A program made the translations under genes and the position numbers. From assembly GCA_049999765.1 (NCBI GenBank), contig JBNGIQ010009434.1:303830-367829 (forward strand): a stretch of 64,000 nucleotides of DNA. Reading direction: 5' to 3'. This document shows, piece by piece, positions 11,181 through 21,217 of this stretch (position 1 is the stretch's first letter; every line of letters begins with the position of its first letter). Under the pieces are notes generated by a model. The model had not been told where the DNA came from and did not search any database. It saw nothing but the letters and a program-made list of their open reading frames with translations. Source of the stretch: Phaeoceros laevis (taxonomy: Eukaryota; Anthocerotophyta; Anthocerotopsida; Notothyladales).

Positions 11181-12293
11181 TCAGCTCCTCGGTCCGCCGG
11201 GATTGAGAAGGTACATGAGGATTCCGCCAGCAACTGCAACGTTGAGCGACTCGAAATCGCCGGGCATGGGAATGGCGACCCGCTGGCAGGCGGAGCTGGC
11301 CTGCTCCGACAGCCCGCGACCCTCGCTGCCAAGCACCAGGCACAGTGCCTCCAGCCGGCGCACGGATTCCGGCGACATCCCGTCGGGAGCCGGATCTGCC
11401 GCCAGCAATTCCAACCCTGCCTCCCCCGCGAACTCCAGCAGCTGAGGCCAACTGGCTATGGCGGCCAGGGGCAGCCGGAATACGCCCCCTCTGGCAGCGC
11501 GCAAGGCCTTGTCGTTGAAGGGGTCGCAGCAGCCTGGCAGCAGCAGGACAGCGTCCCAGCCGAATGCCGCAGCCGAGCGCAGCAGGCTGCCTAGGTTGCC
11601 GGGATCCTGCACGCCATCCAGGGCCAGCACCCGCCGGGGCTGCCGCTGCTGCTGGCCATTGAGAAGCTGCTGCAGCTCCTGCATCGGCAGCGGCAGCACG
11701 GCCACGGCAGTCACCGCCTCGGGAGACTCCACTCCTGCCAACTTCCTCATTACGGCCGGGCTCACCCACACGGTGCGGCTGGCGTGGGCTTGGAGCTCCT
11801 TCTCCTCTGCCTCGTTGCTTGCGCCCGGGATTAGGAGAAGGATGTCAATGGCAGGTTGCCGAGGAGAAGCGCAGCCGATTTCTAGCAGGGGAGTTGCGCC
11901 CACCACCATGACCTTACCAGTGGCCCGCCTGTAGCTGCTGCTCTGCCTAAGCTTCACCGCCTGCTTCACGAACGGATTGCCCGGGCTGGATATGGCGTCC
12001 ACGTGTGGAGGGAGGGCAAGCTCCCCTCCTGCCGCTTGCTCATCGTGCTGGTCCTCCTTGTGCCCTTCCTGCGGTTTTGTTGGTGCCTTTTTCCGCTCGG
12101 TGCTGCCGCTGGCGCTCATCCTCCGCGTTGCCCATCCCGGCCCTTGCTCCTTCTGTTGCTGCACATTGCTAGCAGGTCCAGCCCTGGCGATGGCTAGTGT
12201 CCTGGGCGGCTGCCGCTTGCATGAGGGTCTGGCTTGTAATTTCCACGCAGTTGCAGCGCTGGAGGCCGAGCAGTGTGCTACCGCCCATGCCAT
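11181..12293 (-). CDS. Organelle-targeted SpoU-family RNA 2'-O-methyltransferase
   Basis: Single exon, 370 residues from ATG at 12293. The first ~90 residues are Ala/Ser/Arg-rich and look like an organellar transit peptide, followed by a charged linker. The rest is a SPOUT (SpoU/TrmH) enzyme with a substrate-binding N-domain (DAISSPGNPFVKQAVKLR) and the three SpoU motifs: LALDGVQDPGNLGSLLRSAA, CLVLGSEGRGLS and IPMPGDFESLNVAVAGG. The trefoil-knot fold binds S-adenosylmethionine and methylates a ribose 2'-OH of rRNA or tRNA; the specific target cannot be read from sequence. Plastid rather than mitochondrial location is a guess. The tRNA-Asn lies 91 bp beyond its stop in the same orientation. 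Confidence 0.92.
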   Translation of the reverse strand: MAWAVAHCSASSAATAWKLQARPSCKRQPPRTLAIARAGPASNVQQQKEQGPGWATRRMSASGSTERKKAPTKPQEGHKEDQHDEQAAGGELALPPHVDAISSPGNPFVKQAVKLRQSSSYRRATGKVMVVGATPLLEIGCASPRQPAIDILLLIPGASNEAEEKELQAHASRTVWVSPAVMRKLAGVESPEAVTAVAVLPLPMQELQQLLNGQQQRQPRRVLALDGVQDPGNLGSLLRSAAAFGWDAVLLLPGCCDPFNDKALRAARGGVFRLPLAAIASWPQLLEFAGEAGLELLAADPAPDGMSPESVRRLEALCLVLGSEGRGLSEQASSACQRVAIPMPGDFESLNVAVAGGILMYLLNPGGPRS

Positions 12294-12508
12294 CAGTAGT
12301 CCGACAATGTGAATCCAGGTTCCTTTCAAATGTCCGAAGACGCTTCATGAAAGGAGCGTGTAAGACCTAAGCTACATGAACCCCTTACAGACAGTACACA
12401 CATACAACTGAGGTCCTCAAGATGGATATGGCATGATCCCGCAAGGTTGACGAGAAGTTCACTTTGCAACTAAGACGAAAAAATTATCTCACAGCCTAAT
12501 TAAAAGTC

Positions 12509-14109
12509 TCACATTCTGAGCATCACAGCAATTCTTCTGAGGTCCTTGACTTGCTCTAGGGCCCTAAGCTTTTCTTGCTGGCGTAGGCGAAGGGCAACAG
12601 CATCGGCATCGTATCCTTCAACGACGGTGGAAAACTGGGTCTGGAGGGAAGAAATCAGCTCATCCACCTCTCTGATGAAGTCGGTCCGGAGCAACACTGT
12701 GTCTTCTGGAGGGGCCTCGATTGGACCACGGTGCTGCCAGCAGTAGTTGAAGAGTCAGGGAGCAAAATATCATGTGAAAAAGTGTGGATGTCGATAAATG
12801 CAGCACCTAAAACCTGGTGACAAGCCTGTAGGGGAAACATCTTGGATTCTACAATCCCTCACACAAGATGGCGCCGTAGAACGTACCTTGGAAAGATCCA
12901 GCCCCGGTTGTCCCAATATGGTGAAAGAATCTTCGGGAGGGAAAATGTCCAACATGGTGCGGCGGCATTGCTGCAACCAGTCCTCGTACGGGACACCATC
13001 TTGCATATCCAGGAGTTCGTTCAAAAAAACCATGGCCAAGCTGGCCTCCCGGAGCATTATCTCTCTCTGCCACCAGCCAAGAGACAGCCTGAGGAAAACA
13101 TGGCTAGCAATAGAGCAACGGGCAGCAGGATAGTCCACAGCTCACCTCAATCCTTCTGTAGAGCAAGTCGAGAGCTTGTTTGGCATCCCTCTCGTTCTGT
13201 CAAACAAGTCTCATCGTATGTAATATTGCACAGAAGCCGAACGTTCTGGGTAGGTCACAGAAAACTCAAAGTGGGCATGCCTACCTCCTGCTCAGCCAGC
13301 TCCAGGCGGATTTTGATCACCAGCAAGACCAGCGGTGTCAACTCCCCTTTTTCGCCTGCCTCTTCGATTAGCTGTGACAAAGGATTTGGTGGTCAGGTAG
13401 CGTCCTACCAGAATGACAGGAGTCACTATAGGACGGCGGGGGATAGAACTTGGAGGCATTCCCGGCACCTACTTCTTCAACCTTGGAGCCAGACCGTATC
13501 AATCCTGCAACCAAACGCTTTGCCTTCTTGACGTCCTCTTCGGGATGCTCTTCGAGTGACTCCTTAATTCGTCTGTAGCTGTCAGCATGCTCCAAACCTT
13601 CATCTTCTTCCAGCTTCCGCAGCCTATCATGTTCCTTCGTCTCTTCCCGTCTTTGCCTTTGCCACTCCTGTCATCAGCCACTCCCTCCACTAAATGCTCG
13701 GCTCAGTCAGAAAATTGAGGACATGACAGTTCTGGAACGGACCTCATCATTCATTAAAGCCTCAGAGGGAGCCTCTTTGAACGGCCACTGGTTGTAGACT
13801 CGTTGCGTGTGGTGATTGTTGTTGAGCCTCTGCCATGCCCCCGTGCTCTGCACCCCACTGTGACCACATTTTAAGAAGAAGCCGTTTGTAAGCCACTGAA
13901 GGAGCACCACAGTCGGGTTCTGGAGTAGAGAAGTGGTGCATGTTTTACCCCGAATGAGAGCAGGAGGCCGCGTGCTGCAGCTCGGAACTCCTGCGCCCTA
14001 GCCACTCAAACGAAGCAGTCTGGGGGCAGGAAATCGGAGAAGCTGCAACTGGAGAGGGCCCCGCTACCGAGGCCCTGAGAGTGGACGGTAGCGCGGCCGC
14101 CATAGCCAT
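12509..14109 (-). CDS. PAC: PALE CRESS (PAC) plastid RNA-maturation protein
   Basis: Seven exons, highest to lowest: 14109-13949, 13857-13743, 13667-13473, 13371-13285, 13196-13146, 13066-12887, 12733-12509; total 1014 nt, 337 residues, all phases closing. The first exon encodes an Ala/Ser-rich plastid transit peptide (MAMAAALPSTLRASVAGPSP). The body is helical and charged (EEDVKKAKRLVAGLIRSGSK) and holds the family-specific stretches ELTPLVLLVIKIRLEL, ALDLLYRRIEREIMLREAS, CRRTMLDIFPPEDSF and VLLRTDFIREVDELISS. In Arabidopsis PAC is needed for chloroplast development and is tied to plastid rRNA/mRNA maturation; that function is transferred by homology. The exon 2 acceptor is the least certain junction. 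The gene is divergent from the histidine phosphatase with 319 bp between start codons. Confidence 0.93.
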
Positions 14110-14428
14110 TCGCCTAACAAAGGCCAAAATAAGCGCAAGGTAGTTTCGCCAAACTCATCCCCGTTGGATTCTCATGTCCTGGGGCAGCACGCTTGCGATG
14201 ATGGCACTATCGTTCAGACAATGATCGGTCTGCTCAAATGCGGGTCGGGGGCCGACATTGGCTCGAATGACGAATGGTATGCTGGAGATGTGCTCTTGAC
14301 AGCACCGCAACTCAGCGAGGAAGATCTGACAGGTGGCTTTTCTCTGTACCCCATCGGGAGCTGGGTTGGGAGGCTTGAGCTCCCCTTCAGGCTTCTGTGA
14401 GACCTGAAAATACTCACAGGCCAGGACT
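14110..14428. promoter_or_regulatory. Probable bidirectional promoter, PAC / histidine phosphatase
   Basis: The two start codons (14109 minus, 14429 plus) face away from each other across 319 bp with no gene between, so this interval should hold both promoters and 5' leaders. No TATA box stands out. A long open frame across it on the minus strand lacks family matches. Confidence 0.5.
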
Positions 14429-15858
14429 ATGGCTACTCTGGCAGTACGGCACCTCACACATGGGTCGAATCCCTGCAGCACAAGCTATGCATCTAGGGCC
14501 TTGGAAGTGGCAAGGTCGCGGAATATTGGTGAAGACTGCCTCTCTTCAGCTGGCTCCTTAGGATGCCGCCGCTCCCAACCAGCAATGATAACAGCCTGGC
14601 TCAGGTGTTCGGGGTGTGCTGTGATGGATTCGGTTACTATCCATAACGCAATGCGGCCCAAGGTTGTCAAGCCATCTCAGCCTAAAGGATTTGCAGTAAC
14701 AGACATTTCAACTGCCGACTTTGTGAGACAGAGCAACTCACCTTGCACAAGACGACTCCTCCTACTCCGCCATGCCGATAGCTCCTGGGCGGATCGTTCA
14801 ATCAAAGGTGTGAGGCCCTTTCTACCTCAAAGATTTTGTTGCTCTAGTATTTGCGTTTCTGCATCGCAGAACAACAGCCACAAAGCCTGAGTTTGAAAGG
14901 CAGGAGTTGAGATTGTGGGTGTGAGGATGCAGTCATCTTGGTCGTTTTCCTAGGAGTCCAAGACCATGTTCACTGTTTTGCTGCTGTGGCTACTTCATCT
15001 GTGCTATCTTGGTTTTTGCAGTCCTGCAGTCTGTAGTTCGTCTGTTGTTGCTGCCAACGGAAGGCTAACCGAGCTCTTCACTTGCTGGAGGCTAGATCAT
15101 GAGAGGCCATTGACAGAGCAGGGACGTCAAGCGGCAGCTGGCCTTGCTTCTATACTTTGGTCCAGAGGACTTTGCCCAGAACTTATCTTGTGCAGGTGAA
15201 CAACGGTTGAGTAAAAGTCGGTTCGTTTCTAAGTTCAACAGTGACCCGCTACACGGGTGCCTGTGGTTGTGTGGTTGTGTTGTTTGTTGTACACATAACT
15301 CGAGGTGTGTATTGCAGTGACTCCGTGAGAACTAGGGAAACTCTGGAGGTAATGCAAGGGCACTTCGGAGAACTACGAAAGGCTGAACTGCATTTCCTGG
15401 CCAGCTTTTACTCTGTATCTGCGATGGATGGCCATACAGCTGAGCATTTGCAGAAAAGCATTCTAGACTACTCAACGGATGCTATGAAGACCATCATGTA
15501 CATGTTCTGCACTGGTTTCATCCTTCGTACTTGAATCCGCTTGGCTCGTCCACTGCCTCTGAAGTGTGATTGTTATTGCACAGGTGCATGGGTCACAACA
15601 GAGGTTGGGAAGAGGCAGCCAGTGTGTTATCAGGCACCCCAGTAGAGTTAAAAACTGCAAATGCAGCAGTGCTGGAAGCCACTGGCAACTCGTGGCAGGA
15701 CGTAAGTCGAATGCAGTGCTAACTTGACAGTTCACCGGCTTTTATGTGCTTGCCTTAAGAGACTTTTTGATGTGTCACAGGCATTTGAGATCGCGGGAGT
15801 TGGGGGGTGGACACTTGTGGATGTTATCAAACCTGCCGGATGTGAGTCGGCATTGTGA
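14429..15858 (+). CDS. Plastid-type histidine phosphatase (SixA-like phosphoglycerate-mutase fold)
   Basis: Five exons: 14429-14807, 15096-15195, 15318-15497, 15584-15701, 15781-15858; 284 residues, phases closing. The first ~110 residues are Ser/Ala/Arg-rich and probably a transit peptide. The catalytic RHG-type motif appears as LLLLRHADSSW, followed by DHERPLTEQGRQAA, then SDSVRTRETLEVMQ (second phosphate-pocket Arg), FYSVSAMDGHTAEHLQK, and CMGHNRGWEEAAS with the second catalytic His. The SixA branch removes phosphate from phospho-His or other small phospho-compounds; the plant substrate is not known to me. Start 14429 is the first in-frame ATG and gives a sensible leader; a later start would remove targeting. 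Confidence 0.9.
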
Positions 15859-16396
15859 CCATTCGAACTAAAAAATCCGGATCAGAGTCCATCGTAGTCC
15901 ATCCACATTCTATCAACAATACATAAATGAAAAAGTGTTGTATACAGTCCTGTGGACTCCTACGGTAGTCCTACCCAATGACCACACGCCTCTGCATAGT
16001 TCAAGCAAATTTGCCGAGAACTTTGAATGTCGGATTTCCATCAGTTTTTTTACTTCAGGCATACGTTTCACGGTGTCTGCAAAAACGTGGAGTTGAGTGA
16101 AATCATTTTGTTGCTGAAAGCCACAAATGACCTGTTCCCAAGGTCCAGTGGATTCCACGCTCACTTTGGAAGGGCCTGGAGTCAATCACTCAAGCTAGGT
16201 GGAGGAACGAAGTGTGTCCTTGCACACTTGGATCGCAGCAACATCATAAACTGGAGGATGGTGCCCACGTTCCACCCAATATTCTCCGGAAATAGGCTCT
16301 GTGATGTTGCCCAAGTGAAAAACCATGCTTTTCACATAAAAAAATCGTCACTTCAATGTGGGCTTGAGGCTACTCAAAGCCAACCTTCATAAGTGC
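15859..16396. other. Intergenic, no gene seen
   Basis: A 538-bp AT-rich stretch between the phosphatase stop and the uL11m stop (convergent genes), holding both 3' ends. No coding or RNA gene supported. Confidence 0.5.
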
Positions 16397-16918
16397 TCAA
16401 TCAAGATCCCTGCGTACATCTATCCCCATGGATCGTGCAGTTCCCATAATTGACTTGCACCAGGACTCGAGAGAAATATATGCACACCCTGGGTCTGACT
16501 GCTTGATTTTCGCTATCTCGTAGACATGCTGCAATCTCACAATCCCCGCTCTGTCGTGACCTGGCCTACCACCTCCTTTCTGCAGCCCGGCTGCCTTCTT
16601 CAAAAAAAAAGAAACAGAGGGCGACTTGACCTTAAAATCGAAGGTGAAATCCTTGTAAGCCGTTATAAGCACGGACATAGGGACTTCTTGCTTGATGTGC
16701 TGGGTTCGAGCATTGAAGTCCTTGCAGAAAGCCATCAAATTCAGTCGGTGCTGACCAAGTGCTGGCCCGACAGGGGGAGCAGGTTTAGCCTGCCCAGCAT
16801 TCACCACGAGCCTGATCATGGCTGAAACTTCCTTCGCCTTCGCTTTGCCAGCCACGGGGGATTTTCCTACAAGCTTTACAATGGCTGACAGCTGCTTCTC
16901 CATCTCCCTGGACGCCAT
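16397..16918 (-). CDS. Mitochondrial large-subunit ribosomal protein uL11m
   Basis: Single-exon 173-residue uL11 protein from ATG 16918 (MASREMEKQLSAIVKLVGKS). The N-terminal domain has the diagnostic AGQAKPAPPVGPALGQ and LNLMAFCKDFNART; the C-terminal RNA-binding domain has PSVSFFLKKAAGLQKG and ends YISLESWCKSIMGTARSMGI. uL11 binds the GTPase-associated region of large rRNA. The short uncleaved N-terminus and sequence type match the plant mitochondrial rather than plastid form. An upstream in-frame TGA excludes extension. Its upstream region (17.04-17.46 kb) is an inverted copy of the region upstream of the mS33-like locus. Confidence 0.92.
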   Translation of the reverse strand: MASREMEKQLSAIVKLVGKSPVAGKAKAKEVSAMIRLVVNAGQAKPAPPVGPALGQHRLNLMAFCKDFNARTQHIKQEVPMSVLITAYKDFTFDFKVKSPSVSFFLKKAAGLQKGGGRPGHDRAGIVRLQHVYEIAKIKQSDPGCAYISLESWCKSIMGTARSMGIDVRRDLD

Positions 16919-17039
16919 TTTGATTCGTGCCAAGACTCAACTGCTGCAGAACTGCAGAACGAGAACAACTATTTAGGGCTTGCTAATGGCACAAAAGGTC
17001 GAGCCGCAGCCCTATTTTCGTCTTCGCTTCCCTTACTGC

Positions 17040-17460
17040 TGCTTCTATCCACCCGGGACCCTGCCTCCGCCGCAGTGTAGTGTCTTCGGTGTGCTCTGTA
17101 AGATCGAAAGACGATTGTTAGGACGAGCGGTGGTATGTTGTAAGCCTAAAATTTTCAGCCTCACGCTGGCAAACCGCGTGAGACTGTGTCCTTCTGGCTA
17201 AAATGGACAGCGGGCCTTATAGTGGACTCTGCCTGTGTGGCTTGCGTTCTATGCTGAGACCCCACATTTCATCTAGGGTTAGAGCTAACTGCTTCTCACC
17301 TGTACAGAGATCTTAGCTTGCAAATAGGCTCTGAGTGCTGGCAGAGTGATCCGCACCTTTCTTGCAATTTTTTTTCCCGCGGTAGCCAGGAGACAGTTTC
17401 CTTGACAGCGAGGAATTGGAGATAACTTTCCGGTGTGCAGGAACAGAAGGATTGTTTTCT
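17040..17460 (-). repeat. Inverted duplicated upstream module, copy A
   Basis: This block matches the reverse complement of about 20770-21190 over roughly 400 bp with interspersed substitutions and indels. Shared landmarks include tttgcca(g/a)cg(t/c)gaggctgaaaat, a telo-box-like aaccctа core, cattttag, and an exon end ctctgt(a/c)cag followed by gtgagaa on the strand reading toward uL11m. It lies just upstream of uL11m and may be its 5' leader exon, intron and promoter. Confidence 0.75.
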
Positions 17461-17526
17461 TGGAGCAGCTTCTGTGGATTACGGGAGCTGTGGCACAAGT
17501 ATCCTCGGTTTATTCAGGTAGGAATG

Positions 17527-18141
17527 TCAGACTGTGCTAGTTGCCTCGTGGTGAGTCAACTCGCTGTGTAGGAGATATATTCGATTGCGCCATCCCCACA
17601 TGATACAGAAAAACACCAGCAAGAACATTGAGAAGGCCGTCACTAATTCCCAAAACATGGAGAAAGGTCTTTGGCGGTTTCGAGATCGTATCCTTGCTTT
17701 TAATGATTCTGCCATGGCCATTGAGTCCTGTAGGAACATGTACATCCTGTGTTCATCATCCCTGCTGTCGTTTGTGAAGCTGCTCACTGTGGAGGCACAC
17801 TCTGGGCCATGGTTACCTGTGCTTGATTCTCCTCTGTCGTACGTCTGTCCTGACCCGTAGCTTGCCATCTGAATCTCAGGTTCCTTGTACACGTTTTCTG
17901 TGGATGGGGCAACTGTGTATTCAGACTGGTCTACCCTCGCTTTCTTCCCTCTTCTTTGCTCCCTGACTCGTCTCGTTTTCTTGCTGAGGACAATCAGCAC
18001 AAGCTGGCCAGACAGAGCTAGGGCCATAGTGACCATCCCTGCGTCCAGTGTGAGATTTTTCAGTCTCTCCATCATGTTTGTGCTTAAATCGTTCGGGTGC
18101 CCCAAGCGCCTTGTCCGATTCTGTTCATGACAGGAACACAT
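17527..18141 (-). CDS. Unrecognised two-transmembrane protein, 204 residues
   Basis: Open single frame from ATG 18141 (MCSCHEQNRTRRLGHPNDLS). There are two hydrophobic segments: about 34-53 (AGMVTMALALSGQLVLIVLS), followed by a Lys/Arg-rich stop-transfer (KKTRRVREQRRGKK), and about 165-185 (VTAFSMFLLVFFCIMWGW). The middle is polar, Ser/Glu-rich and probably disordered; RSRNRQR precedes the second segment. This suggests a hairpin membrane protein. I do not recognise the family. A later Met (MMERLKN) could also be the start. Codon use looks like the neighbouring genes. Confidence 0.6.
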   Translation of the reverse strand: MCSCHEQNRTRRLGHPNDLSTNMMERLKNLTLDAGMVTMALALSGQLVLIVLSKKTRRVREQRRGKKARVDQSEYTVAPSTENVYKEPEIQMASYGSGQTYDRGESSTGNHGPECASTVSSFTNDSRDDEHRMYMFLQDSMAMAESLKARIRSRNRQRPFSMFWELVTAFSMFLLVFFCIMWGWRNRIYLLHSELTHHEATSTV

Positions 18142-19542
18142 TGCGGCCTATGGTTTTAATCACAGGCTCACAGTTGGCAGAGGTGCTGAGCCGCATTGTC
18201 CAACCTTGTGTGGCCCCAGGAATCATTTGGCACCTCAGTCACCTAGTAATGACAAGCATATTTGGAAACCCGAAGCACTTCCTGGCATCCTTATCCCAAC
18301 CAGCTCCCATTATTAAGCTTCACAGTCAGGCACCTAGCAAAGTGTGCCACCATTGCGTCGGTTGGCAACCAATAGGGCGCAAAGGTGCGTCCTTTCCTTG
18401 TTCCTTGCGGAGGTCACATAAGTACACCGTTTAAGTCTACACCCAAATCTATAACCGGCTCCAGTATGCCCGTTTACTCCCGCAACAAAGAGTGCCCTTC
18501 ACTAGACTTGTCTAGCTGCTTATAGACTTGTTGCTATCCTTTTGCTGCTTCTAGACTTGCTATCCATTGAGGTCTCACACTAAAGACCTCGAAACCTTTT
18601 AACCTTTTAGGTACTAGTAGTAGGAAGATTATTATGGTTTTTAGCCAAATCCACCTCGAAACCTTTTAGGTCTCACACTAAAGACCTCGATGGTTCGACG
18701 ACCTAAGTGGATTGCCTTACGCTTGTCAGCACCGATAAAGCACACAGCCTTGCCCAATCAAAGACTTGAAATAAACCACTACTACTACTACAGACCATTC
18801 CGAATCTTATCAAGGGTGGCCTGTCCCTCCAGCTGAGACCACTGCCCTCCCCTGTGGCTATGCGTAACAACGAATTTACGAGCAAAGCCTGTCGATGTCG
18901 CATAAGTGCTCATGTTAGTTGATAGTGCAATGGATGCGCGGTGGTCTCCATACTTTGACTAGCGGTGGTCTCAATACATGGTCTCCAACATATGACTTCA
19001 GTTGTTGCAGCTTGAGGTGGAGCGAGATTCGGCCAATGGATTTGCAGTGGAGTGGTTTCCCTCATGTTTCAGAGGTTCCTTTGAGACAGAGGTGCCTTTC
19101 AGAGGTGCATTTTGGTGCCTTTGAGATGTTCATGGGGTCTGGCTATGGTAGCTTGACTCCTGACAGCTATCGACAGCTGGAAAAATAAAGTAACCCAAAA
19201 AGTGATTGCAAGTTTTGGAGAATCCCCAACCAAATAGAAAAAATGTATACGAGCTATAGTAACAGCATCGCACCAGCTCAATGTGAGCTGCAAACAACAA
19301 AGAATGTCTTGACTGGAACGGTCAATTGTGAGGGGCGCCGCCGATACCTTGGCTTCCAGCCACAGAAGCTTCTGGGCTGCCATACGCTGCTTACCCCGGC
19401 GTGTAAACTTGTTATGGCAGCACTGTCAGGAATCAACTAGAGTAGTGAGGAGCTTTTAGAGGGTTCATTGTACCTGCAGCAACATTGTCAAATGGAAATA
19501 CGCCATATTGCCGAGTGCGTCTTGGTGCCCTGCATCACACCA
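18142..19542. other. Intergenic with a local direct repeat; no gene
   Basis: ggtctcacactaaagacctc occurs at about 18572 and 18670, each beside ctcgaaacctttt, and the two flank a TAG-anchored repeat copy (about 18612-18656). A second TAC tract lies at 18778-18790. A weak minus-strand frame starts at 19383 (MAAQKLLWLEAK then a possible donor) but has no partner exon, so I do not call it. Confidence 0.5.
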
Positions 19543-20586
19543 TCAGCGATGTCTGTCATCTGACGAGCCAGTGATCATTCTGTTCCTATCTTGCTGCCTC
19601 AAAGGATAATGGGCCTCCTGCGGTGTTACTGATGTGTCTGTGGTCCGAGTATGCCGACATCCTTTCTCAGAAACCTGCTTCTCCCCAGTCTGCTGCGGTT
19701 CAAAGTCATCAATTGAAGTCCGTATACTGTCAGGATGGCATGGTTGACGTGATATGGCAGAAGAACTGGTGGAATTTTCGTTAGTTTTCTGAGGGAAGTC
19801 ACCATTCCTCGCGATGTTATCCGCGTGGTTGTTTCGCCTTCCTTTCCCAACCTGGCGGTTTGTTGCTGATCTATAGTTCCTTCGGTAAGCATCATTATCA
19901 CCTGATGGTTCAACCACACTCTTAGAGAACGTTACTTTCTTCTTCCTGCCATTCCCATTGACCTTGACACCTGTGACACAACGTGTAAGAAGGCAGTTAC
20001 CTACGGCCCTGCACCAGACGACAAGACAACATGACCCGGGTGGAGGAGTACCTTCATCTCCACCTGTGAAACTGACAGAGTACGAAGGCCTCGCGGACCT
20101 TGAAGTCCAACTCGCCAATACAGCACAGTGCCTTCTCTCAGGTTGCACCTCAACCGGCCCAGCCGGATGCTCCTCCACATTAGCCGAACTAGAAGGCTGC
20201 TCACACCCGTGGGCACAGCAGGGAGCAGACAGACTCGCCTCAGGACTAGAGATGTGAATAGTCGGCGTGCATCCTGATACTGATACGGCAGCAGTGATCC
20301 TATCGGCATCAATTGTTTGGCTGGCCCTCGTTTTAAGAATCCCTTTCGTCGTTTTCGGATTACCGCCTGGTTTTTGCCGGGGCCGTCCATAGTAGAAGAA
20401 GAACACGCTGGTGGAGACTGCGAGGGCAGCAAAAACGCCAAGCTTCTCTCGAGTCACTTTCATCTTCAGCAGCTTGTCGAGAAACCGGAAGTCGGATGCA
20501 TCGTCGGGGACTCCATCTGGGGACTTCTCAAACAATTGCCTGAAGAAGTCCATAATATCTTCGGACAGCGTTCCACTTTTAGCCAT
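19543..20586 (-). CDS. Unrecognised single-pass membrane protein, ~320 residues
   Basis: Two exons, 20586-20052 and 19970-19543, with an 81-nt intron (GAAG|gtactcc; gtgtcacag|GTGTCAAG). The intron is a multiple of three and stop-free, so an unspliced form would be ~347 residues. The N-terminus is helical and charged, followed by a transmembrane segment at about 50-66 (LGVFAALAVSTSVFFFYYG) and a long Ser/Pro/Thr-rich disordered region. After the splice comes a basic conserved-looking block GRKKKVTFSKSVVEPSGD and YRRNYR, then a polar tail. KKxVxFxxxVxEPxG tails occur in small plant membrane proteins, but I cannot give a function. Start 20586 is the ATG after an in-frame TTG. Confidence 0.6.
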   Translation of the reverse strand: MAKSGTLSEDIMDFFRQLFEKSPDGVPDDASDFRFLDKLLKMKVTREKLGVFAALAVSTSVFFFYYGRPRQKPGGNPKTTKGILKTRASQTIDADRITAAVSVSGCTPTIHISSPEASLSAPCCAHGCEQPSSSANVEEHPAGPVEVQPERRHCAVLASWTSRSARPSYSVSFTGGDEGTPPPGSCCLVVWCRAVGNCLLTRCVTGVKVNGNGRKKKVTFSKSVVEPSGDNDAYRRNYRSATNRQVGKGRRNNHADNIARNGDFPQKTNENSTSSSAISRQPCHPDSIRTSIDDFEPQQTGEKQVSEKGCRHTRTTDTSVTPQEAHYPLRQQDRNRMITGSSDDRHR

Positions 20587-20769
20587 CAAAGCTCATCGCC
20601 CTCTTCCTGCTGCAGAAATAGCTTGTGATGAGTGAACTGCAAAATTTTAAAGAGACCAAAAACGAGAGGAACACGTAGTATCTTGTTGCATCATCCTGTG
20701 AAACCAATGGGGTCAAGAGAGGATGTAGCATACCAAGCGTCCACTGTCTTTGGCCACAAAGATTGTCAG

Positions 20770-21190
20770 CCCGGTCCTTCCCCGGAGCAATTTCCTGTCG
20801 AGAATTCTGACAAAAGACCTGAGAGAGCCCTCAGTGACGAGCAAGATGTGGCAGCGAGTCAGGGTTTCCAAGAAGTTGCAGATCACCGTTGCCGCTCTCG
20901 AAGATCCCAGTTGGCAAGCTCAAATCTCTGTCCAGGTGAGAATTTGATGCGAAAACATAGCTGCAGACTCTAACCCTACACGAAATTGGCAGTTCCTGCG
21001 TAGGACGCAAGCCACAAAGGCTATAGGGCCCGCACTCCATTTTAGCAAGAACAACACAGTCTCACGCGGTTTGCCAACGCGAGGCTGAAAATCTTACAAC
21101 CGCTCATCCTTACCGATCGTTCTTCCGACTTCCGTACAACACCAAGACAATACACTCCATAGGAGAGGAGGAAGCAGGGGCTGGGCGGTC
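20770..21190 (+). repeat. Inverted duplicated upstream module, copy B
   Basis: Partner of the 17.04-17.46 kb block in reverse orientation. On the plus strand it has an open exon-like stretch ending QAQISVQ at a canonical donor (cag|gtgaga, about 20933-20936), then aaccctа and cattttag landmarks. It sits upstream of the mS33-like locus, and also 5' of the minus-strand gene ending at 20586, so it may serve either direction. No complete frame with an ATG could be built. Confidence 0.75.
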
Positions 21191-21217
21191 AGACAAAGCA
21201 GGAAGAGAAGTCTAGTC

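Noticed and set aside
11080-11934. Large overlapping frames opposite the SpoU-type gene
   Set aside because: Only the minus-strand 370-residue frame has the three SpoU motifs; others are GC-rich shadows.
14155-14481. 108-residue minus-strand frame upstream of PALE CRESS
   Set aside because: PALE CRESS already has a good transit-peptide start at 14109; this frame crosses the promoter and the 5' end of the phosphatase gene and shows no homology.
16919-17300. uL11m with a spliced coding leader from the duplicated module
   Set aside because: An in-frame TGA lies just upstream of the uL11m ATG, and no acceptor joins the module to the uL11m frame; a non-coding leader remains possible.
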